A DNA stretch of 56,879 bases, taken from Polyangiaceae bacterium. Lineage in GTDB: Bacteria; Myxococcota_A; Polyangia; Polyangiales; Polyangiaceae. This document shows positions 26,339-34,218 of this stretch, one piece after another. How positions within the stretch are numbered: position 1 is the stretch's first letter; the number at the start of each line of letters is the position of its first letter. A model generated the notes under the pieces. The model was not told the DNA's origin. It ran no database searches and was given only the letters and a program-made list of their open reading frames with translations. The position numbers and the translations under genes were made by a program. The DNA is taken from NCBI GenBank assembly GCA_029261965.1, contig JAJDAH010000340.1:1-56879 (forward strand). The letters are read 5' to 3'.

Positions 26339-26452
26339 CTAGATGGTAGTCCGGACGACCCTCACAATCGCGTCGGACGCGTCTTGGATCGTCGGTCTCG
26401 GCTTTTCTTCCCAGGTCCGCTTTCCCGGTGCGCAATGAACGAGAGCTTTCAT
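26339..26452 (-). pseudogene. N-terminal relic of a zinc-dependent alcohol dehydrogenase
   Basis: A 37-codon frame starting MKALVHCAPGKRTWEEKPRP and continuing TIQDASDAIVRVVRTTI before a stop. This is the conserved N-terminus of medium-chain zinc alcohol dehydrogenases (MKALVYxGPGxxxWExxPxPxIxxPxDAIVRVxxTTICGTD). The frame stops exactly where the zinc-binding CGTDLH should follow, and nothing downstream continues the gene. It is a truncated relic, not a functional enzyme. Confidence 0.75.
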
Positions 26453-26682
26453 GGTCTCACAGCGTTGGGCCCACGCAAGATGTACGCCACGTCCGTTGAC
26501 GCCTGAGTCCATCGCGCGACGAGCGCGGTCCCAGCGTTCGAACCGGGCAATCTCCGCGGCGACCGCGCGAAATTCCCCGCCGATGCCCAACGGTGCCGTC
26601 GACCTCCCAGACTGATGCGGATGGTCTTACACATGCCGAGAGACAGCACCGAGAGCACCTACGAATCACCGAGGAGAACGCG

Positions 26683-27018
26683 ATGCAGATCCAGATCAAT
26701 ACAGACAGCAACATCGAAGGGCGCGACGCGCTCGCCAAGCACGTGGAGGGCGTCGTGCACTTTGCACTGAGCCGATTCAGCGATCGGATCACGCGAGTAG
26801 AAGTCCACCTCAGCGACGAGAATGGCGGCGAGAACGGCGACAAGAGCGGCCAAGACGACAAGCGCTGCATGATGGAGGCTCGCCTCGAGGGTCGCCGCCC
26901 CACCGCCGTCACGCACCAAGCCGCGAGCGTGGACGATGCCGTCGACGGCGCGGCCGACAAGTTGAAGAGATCCCTCGAGAGCACGTTGGACCGGCTGCAG
27001 GATGCTCAAAGAATGTGA
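26683..27018 (+). CDS. HPF/RaiA-like ribosome-associated protein
   Basis: A 111-residue protein resembling hibernation-promoting factor/sigma-54 modulation protein: MQIQINTDSNIEG at the N-terminus, FALSRFSDRITRVEVHLSDENG, then MEARLEGRRPTAVTHQAASVDDAVDGAADKLKRSLESTL. It is of the short type, without the C-terminal dimerisation domain of long HPF. GAGGAG lies 7-12 bases upstream of ATG 26683. It probably binds and silences ribosomes under stress. It sits between two gene relics, which suggests it is what remains of a larger stress or dormancy gene island. Confidence 0.85.
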   Translation: MQIQINTDSNIEGRDALAKHVEGVVHFALSRFSDRITRVEVHLSDENGGENGDKSGQDDKRCMMEARLEGRRPTAVTHQAASVDDAVDGAADKLKRSLESTLDRLQDAQRM

Positions 27019-27055
27019 TGCCGCGCGATTAATCCGTGGCGGAGCCCCGTCGTCG

Positions 27056-27382
27056 CTACATCGGCCACACGAGGGGGGCGAGCACGATGACGACGATCCA
27101 CAAGACCAGCTGTAGCGGGGCGCCGGCCCGGAAGAAGTCGGTGAAGCGGTAGTTCCCGGGCCCGTAGACCATCAGGTTCGTCTGGTAGCCGATCGGAGTC
27201 ATCAGCGACATGGACCCGGCGAGCGTCAAGCTGATGAAGAGAGCGCGGGGCTCGACGCCCAACGTCTGCGCTATCGAGATCACGATGGGGAACATGATGG
27301 CCACCGGCGTCCACAGGTTGAAGGCCAGCGCCCCGAACACTGCGACGAGAACACCAACAGTGACGAGCATGTCCGGGGTCAT
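27056..27382 (-). pseudogene. C-terminal relic of an SLC13/DASS-type permease
   Basis: A 108-codon hydrophobic frame containing SLMTPIGYQTNLMVYGPGNY and RFTDFFRAGAPLQLVLWIVV. The second helical-hairpin motif (TPIGYQTNxxVYGPGxYxFxDFxRxGxP) is diagnostic of the C-terminus of SLC13-type, TrkA-C-containing permeases, normally about 600 residues long. The N-terminal four fifths are missing, and no matching frame is visible upstream. It is probably a non-functional remnant; expression as a short membrane peptide from ATG 27382 cannot be excluded. Confidence 0.75.
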
Positions 27383-27690
27383 CGATCTCCTTGCGGGCGG
27401 CTCGAGCCACGATGCTCGGGACCGTCATCACCCCCTGGACCCTTGCGCTCCGAGAATGTGTACGAAGCGCCGCTCAGTTCGCCACGCAGGCGTTCATTTC
27501 CTCATAGCGAATCGTTCGTGCCCCCAGCGTCGTTTTCATGCGTGCGAGGCTCGCCGATCTGACTGCTGAAGGCTAGAGCGAAGCGTGCGCGAGCGATTTC
27601 TCACGGGCAGGAAGGTGTAGTCGTTTTGGAATTCGGGGCAGCGCGTTAGAAACCTGAACGTACGCGCTTCACCTTCTGCCAAAGTGGGGC
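27383..27690. other. intergenic region without recognised gene
   Basis: 308 bp between the permease relic and the deaminase gene. I see no conserved reading frame, tRNA-like structure or clear promoter. Given the two relics nearby, this is plausibly decayed coding sequence. Confidence 0.4.
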
Positions 27691-28173
27691 GTGCCTAGTC
27701 GCTTGTCCGAATCTCCAACCGAGCTCGAGGCGTTCATGCGCGAAGCGCTTGTGGAGGGCCGCAAAGCTCTGCCCGAATGTCTGCCCAACCCGCCGGTGGG
27801 CTGCGTCCTGGTGCGCGGCGGAGTCGTTGTCGCTCGCGGTCACACCCAACCACCGTACCAACCGCACGCCGAGCCGCACGCGCTCGCTCAGTTGGACGGC
27901 GAGCTCAGCGACGTCGGCGCCTTCGTCACGCTCGAACCTTGCGCGTTCCACCAGCGCACGCCTTCTTGTGCGGAGGAGCTCATCCGACGCCGCATCGGAA
28001 AGGTCTACGTGGCAATGACCGATCCGCACCCCAGAAATAGCGGTCGTGGCATCTCCATGCTGCGAGAAGCGGACATCGTTGTGGTCACGGGGCTTCTCGA
28101 GGAGGAGGCTCTAGCGGATCTCTCCGAGCACGTGTGGAAAGTGGGCGACCCAACTGGGCTCGAAGGGTCGTAG
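27691..28173 (+). CDS. stand-alone RibD-type deaminase domain protein
   Basis: A 160-residue zinc-dependent deaminase. The catalytic HAE motif is PHAEPHAL (His59, Glu61) and the second motif LEPCAFHQRTPSCAEELI (Cys84, Cys93) matches the diaminohydroxyphosphoribosylaminopyrimidine deaminase pattern of RibD closely; NPPVGCVLVRGG is also RibD-like. The RibD reductase domain, normally the C-terminal 200 residues, is absent, and no other riboflavin gene is nearby. It could be a free-standing riboflavin enzyme or a deaminase recruited to nucleoside or natural-product metabolism. The start is GTG 27691; ATG 27736 is an alternative. Confidence 0.87.
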   Translation: MPSRLSESPTELEAFMREALVEGRKALPECLPNPPVGCVLVRGGVVVARGHTQPPYQPHAEPHALAQLDGELSDVGAFVTLEPCAFHQRTPSCAEELIRRRIGKVYVAMTDPHPRNSGRGISMLREADIVVVTGLLEEEALADLSEHVWKVGDPTGLEGS

Positions 28174-28361
28174 CTCGGCCGGTCGTTCAAAGCGATGTTC
28201 TGAGTGGATCGACGCGGGGAGGGTTTTGCCGGCAGAAACGCGCTAGTGAAACGCCAGCACCCTAGCGCCGGAGGCCGAGCACTGGCGCGATGTACCGTCT
28301 GCCAGATGGGTCCGATCGCGACCACCGACAATATGTTTTCGCGGCCGACCGACGTAAGCTG

Positions 28362-28383
28362 CCACCGGTTGACACCACGGTGG
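28362..28383 (+). promoter_or_regulatory. possible promoter element within an inverted repeat
   Basis: An inverted repeat CCACCG (28362-28367) ... CGGTGG (28378-28383) surrounds a perfect -35 hexamer TTGACA at 28369-28374, upstream of the enolase-superfamily gene at 28439. A weak -10 candidate (GACAAC, 28392-28397) lies 17 bp downstream. An operator overlapping the -35 box is plausible, but this is short-motif evidence only. Confidence 0.3.
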
Positions 28384-28438
28384 TACCCCGCGACAACGCG
28401 CGCCGTTCGACGACCACGTCACCCGTACGTCCAGCGAA

Positions 28439-29491
28439 ATGAGAATCGAAACCGTCGAGACGAAAACTGCGGACATCGCCTGGACGAGTCACTTTTCACG
28501 AAAGCAACTCTTCGTGAGGATCACGACCGACGAGGGATTGACTGGCATCGGTGAATCCTGGGCTGGCGCGCCCACCCGGCCGGTCGAAGCCGTAATCACG
28601 GACCTGCTGAAACCGCTGATCCTCGGCGAGGACAGCAGCCGAATCGAGCACCTCTGGCAGAAAATGTACCGAGGGGGCTATCGGTACGGCACCGAAGGGG
28701 TCGTCTCGTGCGCGATGAGCGGCGTCGACCTGGCTCTCTGGGATCTCTTGGGAAAGCGTCACGATGTTCCAGTGGCGCGACTCCTGGGGGGCCAGGTCAA
28801 AGACCGCGTGAGGGTGTACGCCAGTTTTCCAGAGCTACGCGACGAGCGACTGCTGACAGAGACTTTGGAAAGAATGCTCGGAGCTGGATACACGGGGGTG
28901 AAACTTCACGACCGAGACGAAAAGCTGATCGCCTTGACGCGTGAAGTCGTGGGAAACGACTTCACGATCATGCTGGACCCGACGGGTCAGTGGTCGATGC
29001 ATGAAACTGAAGAAATGATCCAGCGATTAGAGCGGTACAATCTCCTCTGGATCGAGGAGCCCATTTTTCCGATGCAGGACCACGCATCACTCTGCCGGCT
29101 CCGTCGCAACTCGACGACGAAATTCGCGGCGGGCGAAAACGAGTACAACCTGAGCGGCTACTACCGACTGATGCAGAGCGGGGCGGTGGACTACGTCCAA
29201 CCCGAATTGTCGAAAATGGGTGGCCTGACCACGGCCCGAAAACTGACCGTCCTGGGAGAGCTCTTCAACTACACGCTGTGCCCTCACTGCTACATCACGG
29301 GACCCGCTTCGTATGCCGGAATCCAACTGGGATTCACCCAGGAGAACATGGACTGGCACGAAGTGAAGTGGATACCGGCCGGGCTGGAGAGCGCCGTCGT
29401 TCCTCCGCTCGAAGTCACGAACGGACACGTGGAGCTTCCCCGCGGACCGGGCTTGGGTCTACCGCCGATTGACGAGGTCGCGCTCACATGA
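28439..29491 (+). CDS. mandelate racemase/muconate lactonizing enzyme family protein (enolase superfamily)
   Basis: A 350-residue member of the enolase superfamily. The metal ligands are visible: Asp180 in IMLDPTGQW, Glu206 in WIEEPI and Glu233 in AAGENEYN. Lys155 in the second-strand motif VKLHD (a KxH rather than KxK variant) and His283 in CPHCYITGPAS are candidate acid/base residues. Family enzymes abstract a proton alpha to a carboxylate, often as sugar acid dehydratases or epimerases. A sugar-acid role fits the glycan-type genes that follow on the same strand (56-bp gap), though that link is inference. This gene and the next three are visibly less GC-rich than the rest of the window. Confidence 0.9.
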   Translation: MRIETVETKTADIAWTSHFSRKQLFVRITTDEGLTGIGESWAGAPTRPVEAVITDLLKPLILGEDSSRIEHLWQKMYRGGYRYGTEGVVSCAMSGVDLALWDLLGKRHDVPVARLLGGQVKDRVRVYASFPELRDERLLTETLERMLGAGYTGVKLHDRDEKLIALTREVVGNDFTIMLDPTGQWSMHETEEMIQRLERYNLLWIEEPIFPMQDHASLCRLRRNSTTKFAAGENEYNLSGYYRLMQSGAVDYVQPELSKMGGLTTARKLTVLGELFNYTLCPHCYITGPASYAGIQLGFTQENMDWHEVKWIPAGLESAVVPPLEVTNGHVELPRGPGLGLPPIDEVALT

Positions 29492-29547
29492 CCGCTCCCG
29501 CGCACGAGGCCCAGCCCTCTTGATGTGGCACGCACGCAGGAAGCACC

Positions 29548-30180
29548 GTGATATCGCACGAGCACAAATTCATCTTCGTTCACGTGCCCAAGTCAGGCGG
29601 CACGAGCGTGGAGAACGAGCTGGCGCTATCCGGGCCGAGGCACAACACGGCGCTTCAATATCGTGAGCACTTTCCAGAGATCTGGGAACGATATCTCTCC
29701 TTCGCGTTCGTGCGCAATCCGTGGGATCGCGTGTTGTCCTACTACACGTTCAGACGGCAAGTCCGACAGCTCGAAGCCGAGGCATCTCTCACTTTCAAAG
29801 AGTGGTTGCTCCGTACGGCAGAGAACGTGAGAGCCGGAAACCACGCGGCGCTCAATGCCGAGCTCGCGCCCGTCTATGGCGTTGGCACCCTCGTCGAAAA
29901 TGACCCGGAGGGCTGGCGAGTAAAATTCGACAATGCACTGCACATGCTTTCGGACGAACGAGGAAACGTCATCGTCGACTTCGTTGGTCGTTTTGAGCGA
30001 CTGCAGCAGGACTTCGATGTCGTTTGCGAGAAGATCGGCGTCGAGCGATCGGTCCTGCCGGTCCTCAACAAGACCGAGCATGGGCCGTACTGGAGCTACT
30101 ACGACGAGGACTGCCGACGACTCGTCGCGGAGCTGTTCCGCGACGACATAGAATACTTCGACTACAGATACGGCGAATGA
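29548..30180 (+). CDS. sulfotransferase family protein
   Basis: A 210-residue sulfotransferase of the family-2/carbohydrate type. The 5'-phosphosulfate loop is FVHVPKSGGTSVENEL (residues 11-24) and the 3'-phosphate motif is SFAFVRNPWDRVLSYYTF (from about residue 51), which bind PAPS. It would transfer sulfate to a hydroxyl or amine of a glycan. It is short but complete in motifs, starts at GTG 29548, and is followed after 47 bp by a glycosyltransferase gene, pointing to synthesis of a sulfated surface polysaccharide or glycolipid. Confidence 0.9.
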   Translation: MISHEHKFIFVHVPKSGGTSVENELALSGPRHNTALQYREHFPEIWERYLSFAFVRNPWDRVLSYYTFRRQVRQLEAEASLTFKEWLLRTAENVRAGNHAALNAELAPVYGVGTLVENDPEGWRVKFDNALHMLSDERGNVIVDFVGRFERLQQDFDVVCEKIGVERSVLPVLNKTEHGPYWSYYDEDCRRLVAELFRDDIEYFDYRYGE

Positions 30181-30227
30181 AAACGGCGGGCGCGAGAATC
30201 GTGGTTGCCGGCTGACGGGCCGATGAA

Positions 30228-31055
30228 GTGACGACCAAGACAATATGGACGTACTGGCATCAAGGTTGGGAGAAGGCTCCCGATTTGGTGAAGCAATGTC
30301 GGGACTCGTGGGTCGCGCTGAACCCGAGCTACGAAGTGAACGCCCTCGATCAACATTCCTTGCTCGACCATGCACGGCTCCCGGCGGGTATCGACATTCG
30401 ACGCAGAGACATCACCATTCAGAAGATCGCGGCCCTGGCCCGACTGAGCTTGCTCTCGAAGCATGGCGGCGTGTGGACGGATGCCACCGTCATGTGTGCG
30501 CAGCCCCTGAGCAGTTGGCTCGAGGAATACTGTAGCTCGGAGTTCTTCGCCTTTCGAGAGCCTGGTCCGGATCGCATGATGTCCAATTGGTTCATTGCCG
30601 CGGAACCGGAGAGCCCCATTCTTCAAAAATTGTACGAGAAGTTTTCCGACTTCTACGTGAACAACCGTTTCTCGAACCAAGATACTCCGCTCGGGGACGA
30701 GCTGCTCGAGGCTTTTGGTGATCGTTGGGGCTCAGACTTCGCCACCACGCTCATGTGGCACTCGTGGTTCGCGCGCAAGGTACTGCGCGTGTACCCGTAC
30801 TTCATCTTTCATTACACGTTCAACAAGATCATTCTGGAGGATCCGGAATGTCGCAAGTTGTGGAACGAGGCGAAGCCCTTCTCGGCCGCGTCGCCACACC
30901 TCTTGCAAGGCTTCGCGAGAGCACCGGATGGCATCGCGAGGGCGAAAGAGGCGATTGATTCTCGCACCATTCCGATGCACAAGCTGAATTGGCGGGTGGA
31001 TAGCTCGAGCGAGTATTGGGCTGCCGTTCTTCTGCATCTCCGGCAAACATCGTGA
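30228..31055 (+). CDS. capsular polysaccharide synthesis-type glycosyltransferase (GT32-like)
   Basis: A 275-residue protein with the features of Caps_synth/GT32 enzymes: the N-terminal IWTYWHQGWEKAPDLVKQCRDSW, then ALARLSLLSKHGGVWTDATVMCAQPL, where the GGVWTDAT segment corresponds to the metal/nucleotide-sugar-binding region. No signal peptide or membrane segment, so it probably acts at the cytoplasmic face. It starts at GTG 30228, and its stop overlaps the GTG of the next gene (GTGA, 31052-31055), indicating translational coupling. Donor and acceptor sugars are unknown. Confidence 0.87.
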   Translation: MTTKTIWTYWHQGWEKAPDLVKQCRDSWVALNPSYEVNALDQHSLLDHARLPAGIDIRRRDITIQKIAALARLSLLSKHGGVWTDATVMCAQPLSSWLEEYCSSEFFAFREPGPDRMMSNWFIAAEPESPILQKLYEKFSDFYVNNRFSNQDTPLGDELLEAFGDRWGSDFATTLMWHSWFARKVLRVYPYFIFHYTFNKIILEDPECRKLWNEAKPFSAASPHLLQGFARAPDGIARAKEAIDSRTIPMHKLNWRVDSSSEYWAAVLLHLRQTS

Positions 31056-32107
31056 TCGTCGTCATTCCGTCCAACCGAACGATCGACCTCGAATACCTTT
31101 CGCCACTGATAGAAAGTGGAGCCCGTTTCGTGGTCGTCGATGATTCGGAGGGAAGCATCGAGGTCGACCACCCGCAGTTCGAGGTTTACGACTGGGGACA
31201 TCGGAAAAAGATGCTGGGGCCTTTGGATGTTGGTTACCCCAAGCGCAATGGCGCCTCGAGGGACTTCGGATTCTACGTTGCGTGGAAGAACAGTGACCCC
31301 GGTGAAATCATCGTCGCGCTCGACGACGACTGTCAGGTCTACCATGCGGACTTCTGCGATCGAGTGAACGCTGTCCTATCCAAAAGCGAAAGACCGGTAG
31401 CCACTTGTGAGGGAGTTCATCTCAATATCTTGAGCTTGTATCGCAACGTTTCGACACATCTCTTTCCTCGGGGGTTTCCGTATTCAGCGAGACCTAGCCA
31501 CGAGGGAGTACGGATCGAAAACGCCGAGTCCCGCAACGTCACGTTTTGCCTCGGTCTCTGGAAGGGTGTCTTCGACGTCAACGGCATCGACAAGATCGCA
31601 GGACCGCCATATGCGCATCCGGACGCCGAGCTCGATGAGCCTTCTGTCATCATCGAGAAGGACAAGCTCGTTTCCGTTTGTTCGATGAACATGCAGTTTC
31701 GAAGGGAGCTGATACCCGCCATCTATCAGCTACCGATGCATGTCGAGGTCATGCCGAACTGGGTCGTGGATCGGTACGGCGACATTTGGGGAGGCTTCAT
31801 TCTGAAGACGCTCATGGATCTGAAGAACGAGGCCATGGCCGTCGGCGAGCCGATGGTTCACCATCGGAAAGACGGCGACTACACGAGGAACATCTGGCAA
31901 GAACACGTCTGCCACCTCATCAACGACGAGTTCCTGGACATGCTCTTTCAGGTCAAGCGCACGTTGCGGTCGCACGACTATCTCGAGCTGATGAAAGAGA
32001 TCAACGAAGGATTCCGAGGACACGTCGAGACCGCATCTCCGCTGCTCAAGATCTACCTAGAGCATTGTTGTGCGAGCATGGAGGCCTGGACGACGTCTCT
32101 CTCGTGA
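31052..32107 (+). CDS. reversibly glycosylated polypeptide (UDP-arabinopyranose mutase)-like protein
   Basis: A 351-residue protein that matches the plant RGP/UAM layout. The N-terminus IVIVVIPSN is followed by the metal-binding triad ALDDDCQVY (Asp91-93) and FPRGFPYSARPSHEG, which corresponds to the plant RGYPFSxREG segment around the reversibly glycosylated arginine. Later come CLGLWKGVFDVNGID, CSMNMQFRRELIPAIY and RYGDIWGGFILKTL, paralleling GLW, GMNxAFDRELI and RYDDMWAGWCxK of plant proteins. RGPs interconvert the pyranose and furanose forms of UDP-arabinose, or act as glycosyltransferases. Here the protein ends a sulfotransferase/glycosyltransferase operon. The stretch is clearly AT-richer than its surroundings, suggesting transfer. 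Confidence 0.8.
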   Translation: MIVVIPSNRTIDLEYLSPLIESGARFVVVDDSEGSIEVDHPQFEVYDWGHRKKMLGPLDVGYPKRNGASRDFGFYVAWKNSDPGEIIVALDDDCQVYHADFCDRVNAVLSKSERPVATCEGVHLNILSLYRNVSTHLFPRGFPYSARPSHEGVRIENAESRNVTFCLGLWKGVFDVNGIDKIAGPPYAHPDAELDEPSVIIEKDKLVSVCSMNMQFRRELIPAIYQLPMHVEVMPNWVVDRYGDIWGGFILKTLMDLKNEAMAVGEPMVHHRKDGDYTRNIWQEHVCHLINDEFLDMLFQVKRTLRSHDYLELMKEINEGFRGHVETASPLLKIYLEHCCASMEAWTTSLS

Positions 32108-32132
32108 CGTGGCGAGGTAGGCGGCAACGTCG

Positions 32133-32873
32133 TCAACTCGGGGAACCGAGCGCCGAGGCGAGCTCGCCCAGCAGCTTGGCGCCGTCGCCGCTCCAGGCGG
32201 ATCCGTGCATGCACGCCAGCGTTGCGGGCTCGGTCGCGGCGAGCTTCGAGAGCAGCTCTGCTGTGTTGCGCGCGTGGGCGTAGTAGTCCATCTGCGTGCG
32301 CATGGCCTCGCTCGGCGCGAGAATGTCGCCCTCGGTCAACGGTACGTGCTCGTGACCGGGTTGCGTGAAGAGGTCGCCACACAAGAGCGTGCGCGTGGTT
32401 TTTTCGAACAGGTAGCCACATTCCCAAGCGTGGGGCAGGTGAGGCGCATCGAGCCAGCGAAGCGTGTGTTTGCCCAAACGGAGCTCTTCACCGTCGCCCA
32501 GCCCGCGCGCCTCGCGGTCGGCCATGTCGTCGACCGAAACCATTTTGGCGACCATGCCGCAAAGCGGAACGGCTTCGGGAGCCACGGCGAGAAACTCGTT
32601 CAAGCTGCCGCACTCGTCGGCTTCGAAGTGGGAAAGACCCACGTAACTCAGCTTCGCGGCGGGAATGACGGTCTCGATGGCCTCGCGCACGAGCGGGAAC
32701 ATCTTGCGCGGGCCCGTATGAAAGAGCATCGGCTCGTCGTCCACGATCAAGTACTGGTTGAAGGTGAAGCCGCCCGGCAGGGCCGGACTGGGAGGCACGG
32801 GGGTGCTGATACGAAAGATTCCGTCGCCGATCTCGGCGACGTTCGTTCCAGACTGCGGGTTGGTGATCTTCAT
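32133..32873 (-). CDS. MBL-fold metallo-hydrolase, flavodiiron (ODP)-like
   Basis: A 246-residue metallo-beta-lactamase-fold protein. The metal ligands follow the flavodiiron pattern: His82, Glu84 and Asp86 in SHFEADECGS, His148 in PHLPHAW, Asp167 in CGDLFTQ and His223 in CMHGSAW. There is no flavodoxin domain, so it is a single-domain ODP-like protein, perhaps acting with a separate redox partner or as a hydrolase. It is the last gene of a three-gene minus-strand operon (TetR, MAPEG, this gene), starting 10 bp after the MAPEG stop. Confidence 0.87.
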   Translation of the reverse strand: MKITNPQSGTNVAEIGDGIFRISTPVPPSPALPGGFTFNQYLIVDDEPMLFHTGPRKMFPLVREAIETVIPAAKLSYVGLSHFEADECGSLNEFLAVAPEAVPLCGMVAKMVSVDDMADREARGLGDGEELRLGKHTLRWLDAPHLPHAWECGYLFEKTTRTLLCGDLFTQPGHEHVPLTEGDILAPSEAMRTQMDYYAHARNTAELLSKLAATEPATLACMHGSAWSGDGAKLLGELASALGSPS

Positions 32874-32883
32874 GACGGACTCC

Positions 32884-33339
32884 TCAGCTGATGGCTTGAA
32901 ACAGGGTGTACCCGGCGATTCCCATGACGATCAGGGAAGCGACGGTGAAAAAGGTCGCGCGCACCTCGTGAGACCGCGCGGTGAGGTACGCCCAGAAGTG
33001 CGCGAAACGAGCGCCCACGTATCCGTAGAGCAGGGCTTGGGCGACCCACAGCGGGGGCTCGGTCAGAACGAAGAGAAAGCCGGCCACGAGGAACACGGGC
33101 ACGTTCTCGGTGTCGTTGCGGTGCATGCGCCTCGAGCGCTCGACGTACTCGTCCGGTTCGAGCTGGCCGTCGCGTGGCTTGGGGTTGGCCATGCCCGAAC
33201 TGGCGTCCTCGGGGTTCAGAAACCCGCCGCCGACCTTCATCATTCGAGCGACGGTGATCCACCCTTGTCCCATCATCTTGAGAATCATGAGAGCCGCTGC
33301 GATCACGTAGGTCGCAAAGACGGGGTCTTGCAGGTTCAT
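32884..33339 (-). CDS. MAPEG-family membrane protein
   Basis: A 151-residue membrane protein with four predicted helices and MAPEG/microsomal glutathione S-transferase 1-like features: an N-terminal helix (TYVIAAALMILKMMGQGWITVARM), the loop ERSRRMHRNDTENVPVFLVAGFLFVL, which contains the family core RxxRxHxNxxENVP, and GARFAHFWAYL. It probably handles lipophilic electrophiles with glutathione or another thiol. Its ATG overlaps the stop of the TetR gene by four bases (ATGA), so it is under control of that regulator's promoter. Confidence 0.9.
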   Translation of the reverse strand: MNLQDPVFATYVIAAALMILKMMGQGWITVARMMKVGGGFLNPEDASSGMANPKPRDGQLEPDEYVERSRRMHRNDTENVPVFLVAGFLFVLTEPPLWVAQALLYGYVGARFAHFWAYLTARSHEVRATFFTVASLIVMGIAGYTLFQAIS

Positions 33340-34013
33340 CGGGGGTCTCCGTGTTTCATTGCTGCGCGAAACGTCGTGCAGACGTCGTCGATGAGATCGC
33401 CGTCGCTGTGAACGAGCGGGTCGCTGGCGGATTCGGTCATCGCCTTCATGCTCAAGATGCCGAGCACCGCCATGTGCGCGGTGAATGCAAAGCGCCGCGG
33501 GTGACGCTTCTTCGGGAAGGCACCCTGGCGCTGGTCGGCTCGAAGTCGGGTTTCGGCGCCGCCGTAGAGCATGTCGTTGACGGGTCGGATGCGCTCGAGC
33601 TCCTCAGGGCCGACGAGGCCGGTGAGCTCCTCGGTGTTCGTCGACTTGTAGGCGAGTGAGAACAGGTCGAGCCGGTTGCGGTACCGGTCGAAGACGGTTC
33701 GCATCAGCTGCTCCACCGCGGCGGCTCCGTCGTCGGTGTGCTCCACCGCGGCCTGCACTTGCCCCGCGCACTCCATCCATTCGCGGATCAAGAGCTCGGC
33801 GAGCAGAGCCTCTTTCGAGTCGAAATAGTAGTAGAGCGCCGGCGTCGTGAGGCCGAGCTCGTCGGCGACCGCCGCGAGAGTGAAGCTCGCGATGCCCTCG
33901 CGAAGCAGCACGTCACGGCCCACGCCGAGGATCTCGCTAGCCGTCTGACTCCGGCGGCGCTCGGTGCGCTCCGCCTGCTTGGCCTTGGCAACGCTGGTCT
34001 TCCTCCGGCCCAT
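33336..34013 (-). CDS. TetR-family transcriptional regulator
   Basis: A 225-residue regulator. The N-terminal helix-turn-helix is typical (SEILGVGRDVLLREGIASFTLAAVADELGLTTPALYYYFDSKEALLAELL), and the helical ligand-binding domain follows. ATG 34013 is preferred over TTG 34022. The first gene of a TetR-MAPEG-MBL operon, it probably represses itself and its two partners. A near-consensus promoter ends only about 9 bp before the ATG, so the message may be leaderless; no ribosome-binding site is visible. Confidence 0.9.
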   Translation of the reverse strand: MGRRKTSVAKAKQAERTERRRSQTASEILGVGRDVLLREGIASFTLAAVADELGLTTPALYYYFDSKEALLAELLIREWMECAGQVQAAVEHTDDGAAAVEQLMRTVFDRYRNRLDLFSLAYKSTNTEELTGLVGPEELERIRPVNDMLYGGAETRLRADQRQGAFPKKRHPRRFAFTAHMAVLGILSMKAMTESASDPLVHSDGDLIDDVCTTFRAAMKHGDPR

Positions 34014-34021
34014 TGCGAGCA

Positions 34022-34050
34022 AATTTAATGTTAATAAAAAATATTGTCAA
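34022..34050 (-). promoter_or_regulatory. sigma-70-type promoter of the TetR operon
   Basis: On the minus strand, a perfect -35 hexamer TTGACA (34045-34050) is separated by exactly 17 bp from a -10 hexamer TAAATT (34022-34027, 4/6 match). It lies in a strikingly AT-rich island of about 60 bp in an otherwise GC-rich window. Transcription would begin around 34015, almost at ATG 34013. Confidence 0.7.
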
Positions 34051-34052
34051 TG

Positions 34053-34072
34053 ATTCAAATTTACTGAATTTG
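34053..34072. promoter_or_regulatory. candidate TetR operator palindrome
   Basis: Just upstream of the -35 box lie two overlapping inverted repeats: ATTCA/TGAAT with arms at 34053-34057 and 34065-34069, and CAAATT/AATTTG with arms at 34056-34061 and 34067-34072. The length and symmetry suit a TetR dimer. Assignment to this regulator is inferred from position. Confidence 0.4.
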
Positions 34073-34218
34073 CGTTGATTCGTCCCCTCCGGGTGGTGGA
34101 GCGTTGGGCACCTCGTCGAGCTCTGGTCCGCGATCGTGATGGCAGGTACGGACTCTTCCCGCGCACTCACCACCATGGTGCTCAAGTTTCGGCACGACAT
34201 GCCGCTCTAGACAGTGCA

